Below are positions 1-8,947 of a DNA stretch of 64,000 nt, in pieces; the first letter of the stretch is position 1, and every line of letters starts with the position of its first letter. A model generated the notes under the pieces. The model worked only from the letters and a program-made list of their open reading frames with translations, made no database searches and was not told the origin of the DNA. The stretch is taken from contig NZ_JBMERD010000001.1 of the NCBI RefSeq assembly GCF_048820935.1, forward strand, positions 62,001 to 126,000, written 5' to 3'. A program made the translations under genes and the position numbers. The stretch comes from Algicoccus sp048820935. Its GTDB lineage: Bacteria; Pseudomonadota; Gammaproteobacteria; Burkholderiales; Burkholderiaceae_B.

Positions 1-1
1 C

Positions 2-592
2 ACTTTGGGTTTTGATGTGACGCCACTGGGAGCTCGAGTGCGGTTACGGACGTCAGATCGGTCTGTGATGCCGGGTCGTACGCATTTGTTACTTCAAGTG
101 AAACTGAATGATGCGCTTTGGATTACAGATGTGGGGTTTGGTGGCTACTCCTTGACCCAGGCTTTGCAAGTGCAATCTGGCTTGGTGCAAGACACACCCC
201 ATGGTCTACGGCGTTTAATGAATGACGAAGGGCGCTGGTTCCATCAAGTTTGCAAACTGGATGAATGGATTGACGTCTATGAACTCGATCTACAACCCAT
301 GTATCCCAGAGATCAGATAATCGCTAACTGGTATACGAGTACGCATGTCGATTCACAGTTTGTCGACAACTTAACCATCGCACTGGCTTGCCATGATGGC
401 TCCAGAGTGAGTCTGTACAACAATCTATTGCGCCGTACTCAAGCCGATGGCAACACTGAAATCCAAGCCTTGGCGCGTGAGGAAATTCTTGCAACCCTGT
501 GCGATATTTTTCATTTGGATGTGTCTCAACCAGACCGTTTATTGGAACGTCTTGTGATGCAGACTGTCCAAGATGGCCAGGACAATCTCTAA
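2..592 (+). CDS. Arylamine N-acetyltransferase, C-terminal part (5' end outside window)
   Basis: The reading frame is open from the window edge, so this is the 3' part of a longer gene. The enzyme family transfers acetyl from acetyl-CoA to arylamines or hydrazines through a Cys-His-Asp triad in the cytoplasm. The motif RTHLLLQV carries the catalytic His and DVGFGG, 15 residues later, carries the Asp; this spacing is the usual one in the family. The Cys motif lies upstream of the window, and about 80 residues should be missing. The gene ends 31 bases before a methyltransferase gene on the same strand, so the two may be co-transcribed. The family call is good; the natural substrate cannot be read from sequence. 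Confidence 0.85.
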   Translation, partial: TLGFDVTPLGARVRLRTSDRSVMPGRTHLLLQVKLNDALWITDVGFGGYSLTQALQVQSGLVQDTPHGLRRLMNDEGRWFHQVCKLDEWIDVYELDLQPMYPRDQIIANWYTSTHVDSQFVDNLTIALACHDGSRVSLYNNLLRRTQADGNTEIQALAREEILATLCDIFHLDVSQPDRLLERLVMQTVQDGQDNL

Positions 593-623
593 AAAACTTA
601 AAGCTTTGTGAAGGGAATCGACA

Positions 624-1460
624 GTGAATGATTTGTATGCGTTTTATGCGAATCGGCTCAATGCCAAAGAAGTGGATCTGATTCAGTCAGAAAAGACCTG
701 GGACAGACGGGCTGCTGAGGTCAGTCGGTTTACCGTCAGTGACGATGATTTTGCGATGGGTGTTCTGGAGCGTCATCAGGACCTAAAAGATGTGCGCGTG
801 CTCGATATCAGCTTTGGGGCAGGTCGCTATCTGGCTGAGTTCTTGCGCCGAGGTGCGCAGATTAGTGGTATCGAAATCTCTTCAGGCATGATTAAACATG
901 CCATTGAGAATTTACAAAAACTTGGACTGTCATTTAATCCGGCTGATTTACATCATCTGCCCTGGCAGCAGGTTGATTTGAAGCAGCTGGGCTGGCAAGA
1001 AGCGTTTGATTTGGTGTTTTTGTATATGACACCTGCGATTTCAAGTGTCGAGATGCTTGATAAAGTACTCGCAGCTAGTCGTCATGGCGTCTATGTCACA
1101 CTGTATGCCCATCGCGAAGATCGTTTACTGATCGAGCTGCAAGATCATTTTGAGTTACCACGCCAAGCGGTGGGTGCAAAAAACACGCACGACATTTACG
1201 ACCTGTTCAACCTCTTATATCTGAAAGGCTATAGCCCTGAAGTCGTGTGGGAAGAGCGGGTTCGCCAGAGCCAATACGATGTGGATTACATCGTTGAACG
1301 CTATGCCAGCTGGTTGTGGCGAGGTGAGGGCGATGCCGATGCTAATCGGGCGCGTTTAAGTGAGGTTTTGAATACGCGATTGGTGGATGGTCAGGTGTGT
1401 TCTGAAAGTCGAGATGTCATTGGGCACTTGTATGTAGATAAGCGGCTGAAACGAAATTGA
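624..1460 (+). CDS. Class I SAM-dependent methyltransferase
   Basis: This 278-residue protein has a class I Rossmann methyltransferase core. The SAM-binding glycine loop VLDISFGAGRY is at residues 59-69, and the acidic residue that binds the ribose follows in GIEIS near residue 84. The start is GTG at 624, preceded by AAGGGA. The C-terminal half (residues 170-278) has no motif I recognise and may determine the substrate. A strong hairpin terminator follows the stop, so the gene ends a transcript that may begin with the upstream N-acetyltransferase gene. The substrate is unknown; small-molecule or quinone-type acceptors are possible but not shown. Confidence 0.8.
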   Translation: MNDLYAFYANRLNAKEVDLIQSEKTWDRRAAEVSRFTVSDDDFAMGVLERHQDLKDVRVLDISFGAGRYLAEFLRRGAQISGIEISSGMIKHAIENLQKLGLSFNPADLHHLPWQQVDLKQLGWQEAFDLVFLYMTPAISSVEMLDKVLAASRHGVYVTLYAHREDRLLIELQDHFELPRQAVGAKNTHDIYDLFNLLYLKGYSPEVVWEERVRQSQYDVDYIVERYASWLWRGEGDADANRARLSEVLNTRLVDGQVCSESRDVIGHLYVDKRLKRN

Positions 1461-1476
1461 AACGCACAACTGAAGT

Positions 1477-1502
1477 AAGGCTGGCTCTATGCCAGCCTTT
1501 TT
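1477..1502 (+). terminator. Intrinsic terminator after the methyltransferase gene
   Basis: A perfect 9-bp stem (AAGGCTGGC / GCCAGCCTT) with a 5-base loop runs into a T tract on the + strand, 17 bases after the stop codon at 1460. It separates this gene from the convergent glutaminase gene. Confidence 0.85.
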
Positions 1503-1568
1503 AGTGCAGCGTCTGAATGGTGAATGAGCGTTCAGGTTAGCGATCATTCAGATCAGCATTTGTTTAGG

Positions 1569-2516
1569 CTAACGTTTACGCGCGCATTGGTACAGATTAA
1601 AGCCTAGTGTTTGTGCCACGCTGGCGACCATTTTCTGGCCACGCACACTGTTGCCGATGGGATCCAATGGTGGCGAGAACCCGGCAATTGCCATCACACC
1701 TGGAACAACGGCCAAAATGCCACCACCCACACCGCTTTTTGCGGGCAAACCCACCGTAAATGCCCAGTCACCGGCTGTGTCGTACATGCCCTCCATGGTC
1801 ATTTCGGCTAGAATGGATGCGCAATAAGCTTCTTTGATCACATCTTTGTTAGTGATTGGGTTGATTCCGCCAGCTGCAATGGTGGCACCCATGGTGGCCA
1901 GTGCTTTAGTCGTGAGTAACGTCGAGCACTGACGGGTGTAGACGTCCACGGCTTCATCGGGTTCACAGTACAGATAACCTGCCGCGTAGAGTAACCATGC
2001 AATGGCTCGGTTGTGAAAGTTTGTGGTTTGCTCAGACTCATTGAGTTCATCACTAATCTGAATGTCGGTGCCGGTGAGATCGCTTTGCATTTGCAGGATT
2101 CGGCTCCAGCGATGTTCACGTGAATCGGCCTTGATAAGGCTCGCTGCCGAAATAGCACCTGCGTTGACGAGTGGTGACATGGGCTTGTCACCGTGGAGTT
2201 CAAGTGCCATGACTGAATTGAAGGGCATGCCGGTGGCATCCACACCGATTTTGTCCATGATGGCCTGTTGACCCCAGTCATTCATCGCCAGCGCCAAGGT
2301 GCACACCTTAGAGATGGATTCAATCGCAAAAGGGGTGTCTGCATCCCCCGCACTAAAAACCTGACCATCGACAGTCACGACACTGAGTCCGCACAAATTG
2401 CTATCGACATTTTTCAGAAAGGGGATGTAATCCGCATTGGCACCACCTGTTTCTTTGGCGTGGTTTGTGTAGGCCGTGTTAATCGCATTCTGGATTTGTT
2501 CGGGGCTTAAATACAT
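1569..2516 (-). CDS. glsA: Glutaminase A
   Basis: The enzyme hydrolyses glutamine to glutamate and ammonia in the cytoplasm. At 315 residues it matches the usual bacterial glutaminase length (about 305-330). It belongs to the serine-dependent, beta-lactamase-like fold: the SxxK motif is S67-I-S-K70 in ESISK, and MSPLVNAGAI is the conserved stretch that follows. I chose the ATG at 2516 over an upstream in-frame start at 2564 because a near-perfect ribosome site (AGGAGGAT) sits just before it and family members begin close to this point. It is transcribed alone, convergent with the methyltransferase gene. An AT-rich region upstream separates it from the divergent sirB-like gene. Confidence 0.93.
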   Translation of the reverse strand: MYLSPEQIQNAINTAYTNHAKETGGANADYIPFLKNVDSNLCGLSVVTVDGQVFSAGDADTPFAIESISKVCTLALAMNDWGQQAIMDKIGVDATGMPFNSVMALELHGDKPMSPLVNAGAISAASLIKADSREHRWSRILQMQSDLTGTDIQISDELNESEQTTNFHNRAIAWLLYAAGYLYCEPDEAVDVYTRQCSTLLTTKALATMGATIAAGGINPITNKDVIKEAYCASILAEMTMEGMYDTAGDWAFTVGLPAKSGVGGGILAVVPGVMAIAGFSPPLDPIGNSVRGQKMVASVAQTLGFNLYQCARKR

Positions 2517-2743
2517 TTCATCCTCCTGATCAAGCAACTCTCGGCACCTGTTTGTGGATCGCAATGTCCTTACAACGTGATGGCTTTGTAGAGAGCTGCT
2601 TAAAGTTTGTGATAGCTTTTTGAACGGTTAAATATTGAATCACTTTATTGAATCAACTAGGCTGATTTTAACAGTTTCAAATTATTTTTTTAAATATTTT
2701 TTAGCAAGATATTAGCAATATTATAGAGGTCAGTTTCTTCACC

Positions 2744-3130
2744 ATGCATGAATATTATTTTCCGATTAAGCACCTACACGTCACAGCGGTGGTCTTGAGC
2801 ATCACGCTTTTTATTATTCGTTCCTGGTGGTCCGTGATGGGATCAGATATTTTGCAGAAACGATGGGTCCGTATCGTGCCGCATGTGATTGATACTGCGT
2901 TGCTGACGGGTGGTGTGTTGTTAGCGATGATTTTTGGACCAGAACAACCTTGGATTCTGACCAAAATTGTTTTATTGCTGGCCTATATCGGTGTTGGCAC
3001 GTTGGCCATTAAACGAGGACGCACTCGCAAAACGCGTTTAATTTCTGCTGTGATTGCTGTGCTGATTTTTCTCTATATTGTCGGTGTGGCTTACAGTAAA
3101 AACCCAGCTTCGTGGTTTTCATGGCTGTAA
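2744..3130 (+). CDS. SirB2-family inner-membrane protein
   Basis: This is a 128-residue protein with four predicted membrane segments (about residues 8-25, 45-62, 68-86 and 98-115). It starts with the family-typical HEYYFPIKHLHV stretch followed by RSWW. SirB2 proteins are small integral membrane proteins of unclear function, named after an invasion-regulator locus in Salmonella. The spacing of PHVIDTALLTGGV in the middle also fits the family. The start ATG at 2744 is preceded by AGAGG. The gene lies upstream of the nitric oxide reductase gene on the same strand, but the 224-base gap makes a shared transcript uncertain. Confidence 0.82.
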   Translation: MHEYYFPIKHLHVTAVVLSITLFIIRSWWSVMGSDILQKRWVRIVPHVIDTALLTGGVLLAMIFGPEQPWILTKIVLLLAYIGVGTLAIKRGRTRKTRLISAVIAVLIFLYIVGVAYSKNPASWFSWL

Positions 3131-3309
3131 TGAAACATGTTTGGACGTATAGTTTTACGACATATATCTCATCCAGATTTTCTCTATGTTTGCAATAAAA
3201 TATTAAAAATAATTTATATTAAGTAGGGTTGTTTATACCCTGAACCTTCAATGTCTGTGCAATCGGCTCCGATATTCGCTCACGTATAACCTTCTTTCGG
3301 GAAAATACT

Positions 3310-3349
3310 GAGTGCCTGATGGTCAGGCTCGGTGTATCCCAATGGAGGT
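3310..3349 (+). promoter_or_regulatory. Leader hairpin and ribosome-binding site of norB
   Basis: GCCTGA-TGG-TCAGGC forms a 6-bp stem with a 3-base loop at 3314-3328, and the ribosome site GGAGGT lies at 3344-3349, six bases before the norB ATG. The hairpin is well placed to affect translation. It is short, and I found no convincing FNR, NsrR or NorR operator in the 224-base gap. Confidence 0.35.
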
Positions 3350-3354
3350 TATAA

Positions 3355-5616
3355 ATGGGCGAATATAAAAGGATGTGGTGGGCGCTAATCGTCACGTTGC
3401 TCGTGACGTTTTCCGTGCTCGGTTGGATGGGCAAGGAGGTCTATTACAAAGCACCGCCTATTCCCAGTGAAATCGTGACAACCGATGGTCAGGTTGTGAT
3501 GACAGAAGCGCAGATTCTTGCGGGGCAACGTGCCTGGCAAAGTGTCGGCGGTATGGATCTGGGATCGGTTTTGGGTCACGGTGCGTATCAAGCGCCAGAC
3601 TGGACCGCTGATTGGTTGCACCGAGAACTACTGGCTTGGCTGGATATTGCAGCAAAAGATCAGTATGGCATCGGATACGATGAGCTCGATCCAGATCGAC
3701 AAGTCGTTCTCGAGCGTCAGGTCAAACTCGAATATCGTCAAAATACAGTTGATGATGCGACCAACCGAGTCACGATTACGCCACGACGTGCACAGGCCAT
3801 TGCTGAAGTCAACAAGTACTACGACAGTTTGTTCAGTGATGATCCCGAAACGCACACGAGTCGCGTGAACTTTGCCATGAAAGAAAACACCTTGCCATCG
3901 GCCGAAGGGCGCGAGCGTCTGGGTAATTTCTTTTTCTGGTCAGCTTGGGCAGCCGCTACCGAGCGCTCAAAAGACGGTGGTGCAAGCTACACCAACAACT
4001 GGCCGCATGAGCCTTTGGTTGATAACGTACCAACTGCAGAAAACATGATTTGGTCGCTCATGAGTATTCTTCTGCTGATTTTTGGTGTGGGTATGCTGGT
4101 CTGGGCTTGGGCATTTATGCACAAGAACGAGCCTGATCCAGAAGCGCCTGCTAAAGATCCTGTTCTGGCACTGCCACTGACGCCTTCGCAACGTGCCTTA
4201 GGCAAGTACCTGTTTGTCGTGGTGGTCTTGTTTGTTGCCCAGATCTTCATTGGCGGTTTTGTTGCGCACTATACAGTTGAAGGTCAGACCTTCTACGGTA
4301 TTAACGTTTCAGAGTGGCTTCCGTATTCACTTGTACGTACGTGGCACTTACAAGCAGCTATTTTCTGGATTGCAACAGGGTTCTTAGCAGCCGGACTCTT
4401 TTTAGTGCCAATTTTGAATGGCTCAAAAGATCCTGCTGGCCAGAAACTAGGTGTTGATATTTTGTTCTGGGCGTTGATTGTCGTGGTGGTCGGTTCCTTC
4501 ACCGGTAACTTCATGACCATCGGTGGTTTGATGCCGGAAGATCTGAACTTCCTGCTCGGTCATCAGGGTTACGAGTACCTTGAGCTTGGTCGTCTGTGGC
4601 AGATTGCGCTCTTTATCGGTATCTTGCTCTGGTTGGTGCTGATGCTGCGTGGTTTGATCCCTGCATTGAAGCAAAAAGGCGACAAAAACCTCTTGGTGCT
4701 CTTTACAGGCACTGTGGTTTGTGTGGGCTTATTCTATGGAACCGGTTTGTTCTATGGCCAAGACACCCATATCACGATCATGGAGTACTGGCGCTGGTGG
4801 GTGGTTCACCTGTGGGTTGAAGGCTTCTTTGAAGTGTTTGCCACTGTGACCTTGGCTTTTATCTTTGCCACCATGGGTCTGGTTTCCAAGCGTGGTGCAA
4901 CCATGGCCAGTTTGGCGGCCGCCATTCTCTTTATGCTGGGTGGTACGCCCGGCACGATGCACCACTTGTACTTTGCGGGTACGACAACACCGATTCTTGC
5001 GATTGGTGCGATGTTCAGTGCGCTTGAAGTGGTGCCTCTGGTTCTGCTCGGTTACGAAGCCTGGGATAACTGGCGCCTCAAAGCCCGTGCAAGCTGGATG
5101 GAAAACCTGAAGTGGCCTTTGATGTGTTTCGTGGCTGTTGCTTTCTGGAACATGCTCGGTGCTGGTGTGTTTGGTTTCATGATCAACCCACCCATTGCGC
5201 TCTACTACACCCAAGGCTTGAATACGACACCTGTGCACGCACACACAGCCTTGTTCGGTGTGTATGGCTTCCTGGCACTGGGCTTTACGCTCTTCGTGTT
5301 GCGTTACATCCGTCCAGAGATGGTGTTTAACGAGAAACTGATGAAGTGGTCTTTCTGGACCATGAACATTGGTTTGGTCATGATGGTTGCATTGAGCCTC
5401 TTGCCAATCGGTCTGATCCAGTTCCATGCCAGCTATAGCGTGGGTATGTGGTGGGCTCGTAGTGAGACATTCATGCAACAAGAAATCCTGCACACATTGC
5501 GCTGGGTCCGCACCTTTGGTGACGTGGTCTTCATCGTCGGTGGTGTTGGGGTGATGTGGCAAGTCGTGAGCACACTCTTTGGCTGGGATCGCAAGGAGGC
5601 TGTTAAGTCGAATTGA
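3355..5616 (+). CDS. norB: Quinol-dependent nitric oxide reductase (qNOR)
   Basis: This 753-residue integral membrane enzyme reduces 2 NO to N2O with electrons from quinol. Its length shows the single-subunit quinol type: an N-terminal extension (residues 33-225) that replaces the NorC cytochrome subunit is fused to the 12-helix NorB core. Metal-ligand positions of the heme-copper oxidase family are visible: H331 in RTWHLQ, H485 and E489 in HLWVEGFFEV, the H536-H537 pair in MHHLYF, and H628/H630 in VHAHTALFG. No norC, norD or norQ is adjacent, which fits an NO-detoxifying role or the last step of a partial denitrification chain. The gene starts after a strong GGAGGT site and ends before two hairpins. 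Confidence 0.94.
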   Translation: MGEYKRMWWALIVTLLVTFSVLGWMGKEVYYKAPPIPSEIVTTDGQVVMTEAQILAGQRAWQSVGGMDLGSVLGHGAYQAPDWTADWLHRELLAWLDIAAKDQYGIGYDELDPDRQVVLERQVKLEYRQNTVDDATNRVTITPRRAQAIAEVNKYYDSLFSDDPETHTSRVNFAMKENTLPSAEGRERLGNFFFWSAWAAATERSKDGGASYTNNWPHEPLVDNVPTAENMIWSLMSILLLIFGVGMLVWAWAFMHKNEPDPEAPAKDPVLALPLTPSQRALGKYLFVVVVLFVAQIFIGGFVAHYTVEGQTFYGINVSEWLPYSLVRTWHLQAAIFWIATGFLAAGLFLVPILNGSKDPAGQKLGVDILFWALIVVVVGSFTGNFMTIGGLMPEDLNFLLGHQGYEYLELGRLWQIALFIGILLWLVLMLRGLIPALKQKGDKNLLVLFTGTVVCVGLFYGTGLFYGQDTHITIMEYWRWWVVHLWVEGFFEVFATVTLAFIFATMGLVSKRGATMASLAAAILFMLGGTPGTMHHLYFAGTTTPILAIGAMFSALEVVPLVLLGYEAWDNWRLKARASWMENLKWPLMCFVAVAFWNMLGAGVFGFMINPPIALYYTQGLNTTPVHAHTALFGVYGFLALGFTLFVLRYIRPEMVFNEKLMKWSFWTMNIGLVMMVALSLLPIGLIQFHASYSVGMWWARSETFMQQEILHTLRWVRTFGDVVFIVGGVGVMWQVVSTLFGWDRKEAVKSN

Positions 5617-5626
5617 TCCGCACAGC

Positions 5627-5654
5627 AGACGTCGGTTCACAATGACCGACGTCT
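5627..5654 (+). terminator. Hairpin just after norB
   Basis: A perfect 10-bp stem (AGACGTCGGT / ACCGACGTCT) with an 8-base loop begins 11 bases after the norB stop. It lacks a following T tract, so it may protect the 3' end or act with the second hairpin at 5715-5754. Confidence 0.5.
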
Positions 5655-5714
5655 AACCACTTAACACTGAAGTTAAATGGTTAGTTTTGATTTGTCTCGA
5701 TTAATCGCAGCTTT

Positions 5715-5754
5715 AAAACTCGAGTTTGTTGTCATGTCAGATTCGAGTTTTTTT
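5715..5754 (+). terminator. Intrinsic terminator downstream of norB
   Basis: A 9-bp stem (AAAACTCGA / TCGAGTTTT) with a 19-base loop is followed directly by T residues. It sits between convergent norB and the small membrane protein gene. Confidence 0.65.
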
Positions 5755-5830
5755 CGTCTGTGGTGTTGGTAATAAAATGTCTGATTGAATGCTTAGTTTG
5801 TTAATGATTAATTCGTTATTGATTTGACTC

Positions 5831-6190
5831 TTAATCATCGTCGTCGGTTCCAGATGTATCTAGGTGAAACTTGTGTAATACCCGGTGAGCCACGGGTGCC
5901 AGTATCATGCCGATACTGGCCGTAAAGACGATCCCTACAAAAATACTGAATGCGGAAAAAAAGACTTTTCCACCCACGGTTTGTGGAAGTACAAAAGGAC
6001 CGATTCCGGAGACTGTGAGGGCAATATTTAAAACGGCGTCATGAAAAGAAATATGCTCAAACCAGACGTTGCCTAATACACCTAGGCACAGCACGAGTAG
6101 AATGACTAGAAGTGCCCAAGCGATGTGTTTTAAGATTCGAATAGTGAATTTTTTTCTGCTCAGCAGATTATGAAATTTAGATTCGTACAT
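5831..6190 (-). CDS. Two-helix K+-channel-like membrane protein with non-canonical filter
   Basis: This 119-residue protein has the TM1 - pore helix - TM2 pattern of the Ion_trans_2 potassium-channel fold. TM1 is about residues 19-42, a pore-helix-like segment SFHDAVLNIALTV follows at about 52-64, and TM2 spans about 76-100 after a conserved-looking GGK. Where channels carry TVGYGD, this protein has SGIGPF, so the filter tyrosine and aspartate are absent. The tail is histidine- and aspartate-rich (HRVLHKFHL, then DDDD). I recall similar small proteins with G-x-G-P filters in other proteobacteria, but cannot confirm this here. It lies next to a universal stress protein and a K+/H+ antiporter-type gene. 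The fold call is inference; ion conduction is not established. Confidence 0.6.
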   Translation of the reverse strand: MYESKFHNLLSRKKFTIRILKHIAWALLVILLVLCLGVLGNVWFEHISFHDAVLNIALTVSGIGPFVLPQTVGGKVFFSAFSIFVGIVFTASIGMILAPVAHRVLHKFHLDTSGTDDDD

Positions 6191-6293
6191 GGTCTCTGGT
6201 AATGCGTCGCATAAAAAAGGGATTGAAAACTTCTCGCTATTCTATTCGACACGGCCGAGAGTACTGTTTTCAGGCAAATTTTAGAGGAAAGCA

Positions 6294-7175
6294 ATGATGT
6301 CGAATGCGATTGATGCCGATCTTATCAAAACGCCAGCACGGGTCGTTCTGGCCACTGATTTAAGTGCCCGATGTGATCGAGCGTTGGATAGGTCAGTTTA
6401 TCTGTCCAGAATGTGGGGATCACAACTCACTGCCGTCACTGTGACTGATCCGACAACACCTCTACACCAATCGGTGATGTGGCTAGAAGGGCAAGATGAG
6501 GGTGCGATGCTGCGACTTGCTCACACCCAGTTGCGTCATGACGTGCCTGCAACGGATGTGCCGATCAATTTTCGTTTTATGAAGGGCACGGATACGGCTG
6601 GGCAGATTCGTGCGGTCGTTCAAGAAAAGCAAGCCGATCTAGTTGTGGTGGCAGTCAGCCATAACGAACCGTTTGGACGTTTTGTACTGGGTTCTACCGT
6701 CGAAAGTCTTGCGCAAACTGTCAAAGTGCCGATTTTGATTGTGCGCCAACGCGCTTTGGGACCTTACCGAAAAATCATCGTCGGAACCGATTTCTCACCC
6801 GCATCGCGTCGAGCTTTGCAGCTTGCCGATGTGATGTTTGCCCAGCAAGTCCTCACGCTCTATCACGCACGAAACCCTGCGCGCGGGATGTCACGACCCG
6901 ATGCGGAGCAGCTTATTCGAATAAATCAAGAGATAATTGCGCAAATGCGCACGTTTTTGGAAGAAACGCCCAACTTGTCTGAGCCGCAACTTGTACGACC
7001 TGTGGCCGAAACTGGTGTGTTTGTGCGCCAGCTTCTGTCCAGAGTGTTAGAGCAAGAAACCGATCTGGTCGTTTTAGGCAACCGCGGCGCCGGCGGAATT
7101 AAGAGCCTTTTATTGGGTAGCGCCAGCGGTCAATTGCTTCAGTGGCTACCTTGCGATGTGTTGTTGGTGCCGTGA
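6294..7175 (+). CDS. Tandem-domain universal stress protein
   Basis: This 293-residue cytoplasmic protein has two UspA domains (about residues 13-150 and 155-293). Each starts with a hydrophobic strand leading to an Asp (VVLATDLS and IIVGTDFS), the nucleotide-contacting Asp of the family. The second domain keeps a full ATP-binding glycine pattern (GNRGAGG through LLLGSAS). In the first domain the pattern is weaker (GRFVLGST), so nucleotide binding may differ between halves. The start is ATG at 6294 or the next codon at 6297, after GAGGAAAG. Its last 37 bases overlap the 3' end of the convergent antiporter gene. A link to ion homeostasis is suggested by position only. Confidence 0.88.
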   Translation: MMSNAIDADLIKTPARVVLATDLSARCDRALDRSVYLSRMWGSQLTAVTVTDPTTPLHQSVMWLEGQDEGAMLRLAHTQLRHDVPATDVPINFRFMKGTDTAGQIRAVVQEKQADLVVVAVSHNEPFGRFVLGSTVESLAQTVKVPILIVRQRALGPYRKIIVGTDFSPASRRALQLADVMFAQQVLTLYHARNPARGMSRPDAEQLIRINQEIIAQMRTFLEETPNLSEPQLVRPVAETGVFVRQLLSRVLEQETDLVVLGNRGAGGIKSLLLGSASGQLLQWLPCDVLLVP

Positions 7176-8947
7176 GCCATCTCAGTCGTCGCTGCCGTAC
7201 CGGATACTGAGTCTCCAAAGACGGGTAAGTCAAGTGACTCAGTGTCTACCTCGTAACGGTTTAAAATATATACAGCCATGTTTTTAGCCAACTCATGGGC
7301 ATCGTAAAACACTGTCCCCAATTGTTGTTCACGCAGCAAACGCCATTCTTCCTCGCTTTGTGTGCGTAAGACGATTTCCAGATTGGGATTGATGGCAATG
7401 GCTTGATCCATGATGGGTTGGGCAGCCATGGTCCCTGACACGGTAATGACGAGCATGGAAGCTTGCATAATTTGAGCGTGTAGTAAAACCTCTGTTTCAT
7501 GGGCATCGCCCGCGATGGCGGCAACGCCTTCATTTCTCAGTGCTTCGACGACTTCACGATGACGCTCAATCACCACACAAGGCAATTCGGCCGCGCGCAA
7601 GGTTTCCGCAATTCGTCGACCCACTTGACCATAACCCACGAGTACAACCGGTTTGTCTAACGGTGCTTGGCTGTAATCTAGTGGCAATTCGCTGATTGGA
7701 TCAATATGCGCATCCGTTTTATGCACAAAATCCGGTGAGAACTTGATGAATACTTTCTTGATCGGTGGAATCGCCATAAAGAGTAGGGGATTGACCGCAA
7801 TTGAGATGAGTGAAGCGGCAAGCAACAAATGCATGCCTTCTAGCGGCAATAGTCCGAGTGTGAGTCCAAGTCCAGCCAAGATAAAAGAAAACTCACCAAT
7901 TTGCGCAAGACTCGCGCTGACCATTAGCGCCGTTTTAAGCGGATAGCGAAAGAGCATCACGATAATGAATGAAATGATCGATTTGCCAAACACAATGATG
8001 CCCACTACGGCCAGTAGATGTAGCGGTTGATTTACTAAGATCGATGGCTCAAAGAGCATGCCGACTGCGACAAAAAACAATACTGAAAACGCATCACGCA
8101 AAGGCAAAGACTCTTCAGCTGCGCGGTGACTGAATTCGGATTCACGCATCACCATGCCTGAGAAAAAGGCACACAAGGCAAATGACACATTAAAGAGTTC
8201 GGCGGCACCGTAAGAAATACCAATCGCACAGGTGATGACTGTCAGCGTAAAGAGTTCGCGTGATCCAGTGCGTGCGACGCGCCAGAGGAGCCAAGGCAAG
8301 ACACGCCGCCCAACAATCAACATTAGAGCCACAAAACCACCAACTTGCAGCAAAGTGATGCCAATGACTTTTAATAAGGCCAAGGTGTCTGTCGATTGTG
8401 CGCTGCTGCCTGTATCACCACCTTGGAAGCTTGCCATGGTGGGCAAAAGCACCAGAATCAGGACAGTGATTAAATCTTCAACAACGAGCCAACCGATGGC
8501 GATTTGTCCGTTCTCACTATCGAGCGCATTTTGTTTTTCGAGCGCTTTTAATAAAACAACGGTACTAGCACAAGACAGTGATAAACCCAGCACAATCGCT
8601 TCCGTCAGACTCCAGCCCCAAAAATAAGCGGCAAGCGTCCCAAGCAAGGTGGCACCAGCCATTTGTAAAATAGCGCCTGGTACCGCAATGCGTCTGACGG
8701 CCATCAAATCGTGAATCGAAAAGTGCAAACCGACACCAAACATCAGGAGCATGACCCCGATTTCAGAGAGCTGGTGGGCCAGATCCGTGTCTGCTACGAA
8801 ACCCGGTGTGGCGGGTCCAATCACAATCCCCGCCAGCAAATACCCAACCAATGCGGGGGTTTTAAGGCGCTCAGCGATCAACCCAAAGATTAAGGCTAGG
8901 GTGAATCCACTTGCTAATGTCGTGATAAGGGAAAAATGACTTTCCAT
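7139..8947 (-). CDS. CPA2 cation/proton antiporter with TrkA-N domain (KefB/YbaL type)
   Basis: This 602-residue inner-membrane protein has an N-terminal Na+/H+-exchanger-fold domain of about 12 helices (residues 5-390). A cytosolic Rossmann regulatory domain (RCK/TrkA-N) starts at VVLVGYGQVGRR near residue 428. CPA2 proteins of this kind exchange K+ (or Na+) for protons and are gated by nucleotide or glutathione-adduct binding in the RCK part. The order of domains and the length are closest to E. coli YbaL, and it lacks a separate KefF/KefG-type partner nearby. The last 37 bases overlap the universal stress protein gene on the other strand. Exact ion and gating ligand are not readable from sequence. 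Confidence 0.88.
   Translation of the reverse strand: MESHFSLITTLASGFTLALIFGLIAERLKTPALVGYLLAGIVIGPATPGFVADTDLAHQLSEIGVMLLMFGVGLHFSIHDLMAVRRIAVPGAILQMAGATLLGTLAAYFWGWSLTEAIVLGLSLSCASTVVLLKALEKQNALDSENGQIAIGWLVVEDLITVLILVLLPTMASFQGGDTGSSAQSTDTLALLKVIGITLLQVGGFVALMLIVGRRVLPWLLWRVARTGSRELFTLTVITCAIGISYGAAELFNVSFALCAFFSGMVMRESEFSHRAAEESLPLRDAFSVLFFVAVGMLFEPSILVNQPLHLLAVVGIIVFGKSIISFIIVMLFRYPLKTALMVSASLAQIGEFSFILAGLGLTLGLLPLEGMHLLLAASLISIAVNPLLFMAIPPIKKVFIKFSPDFVHKTDAHIDPISELPLDYSQAPLDKPVVLVGYGQVGRRIAETLRAAELPCVVIERHREVVEALRNEGVAAIAGDAHETEVLLHAQIMQASMLVITVSGTMAAQPIMDQAIAINPNLEIVLRTQSEEEWRLLREQQLGTVFYDAHELAKNMAVYILNRYEVDTESLDLPVFGDSVSGTAATTEMAHGTNNTSQGSH

Noticed and set aside
4729..5640. 303-residue open frame on the - strand inside norB
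   Set aside because: It is antisense to a strongly supported membrane protein, is rich in His/Gln/Thr without domain signs, and has no ribosome site. It is a shadow of norB codon use.
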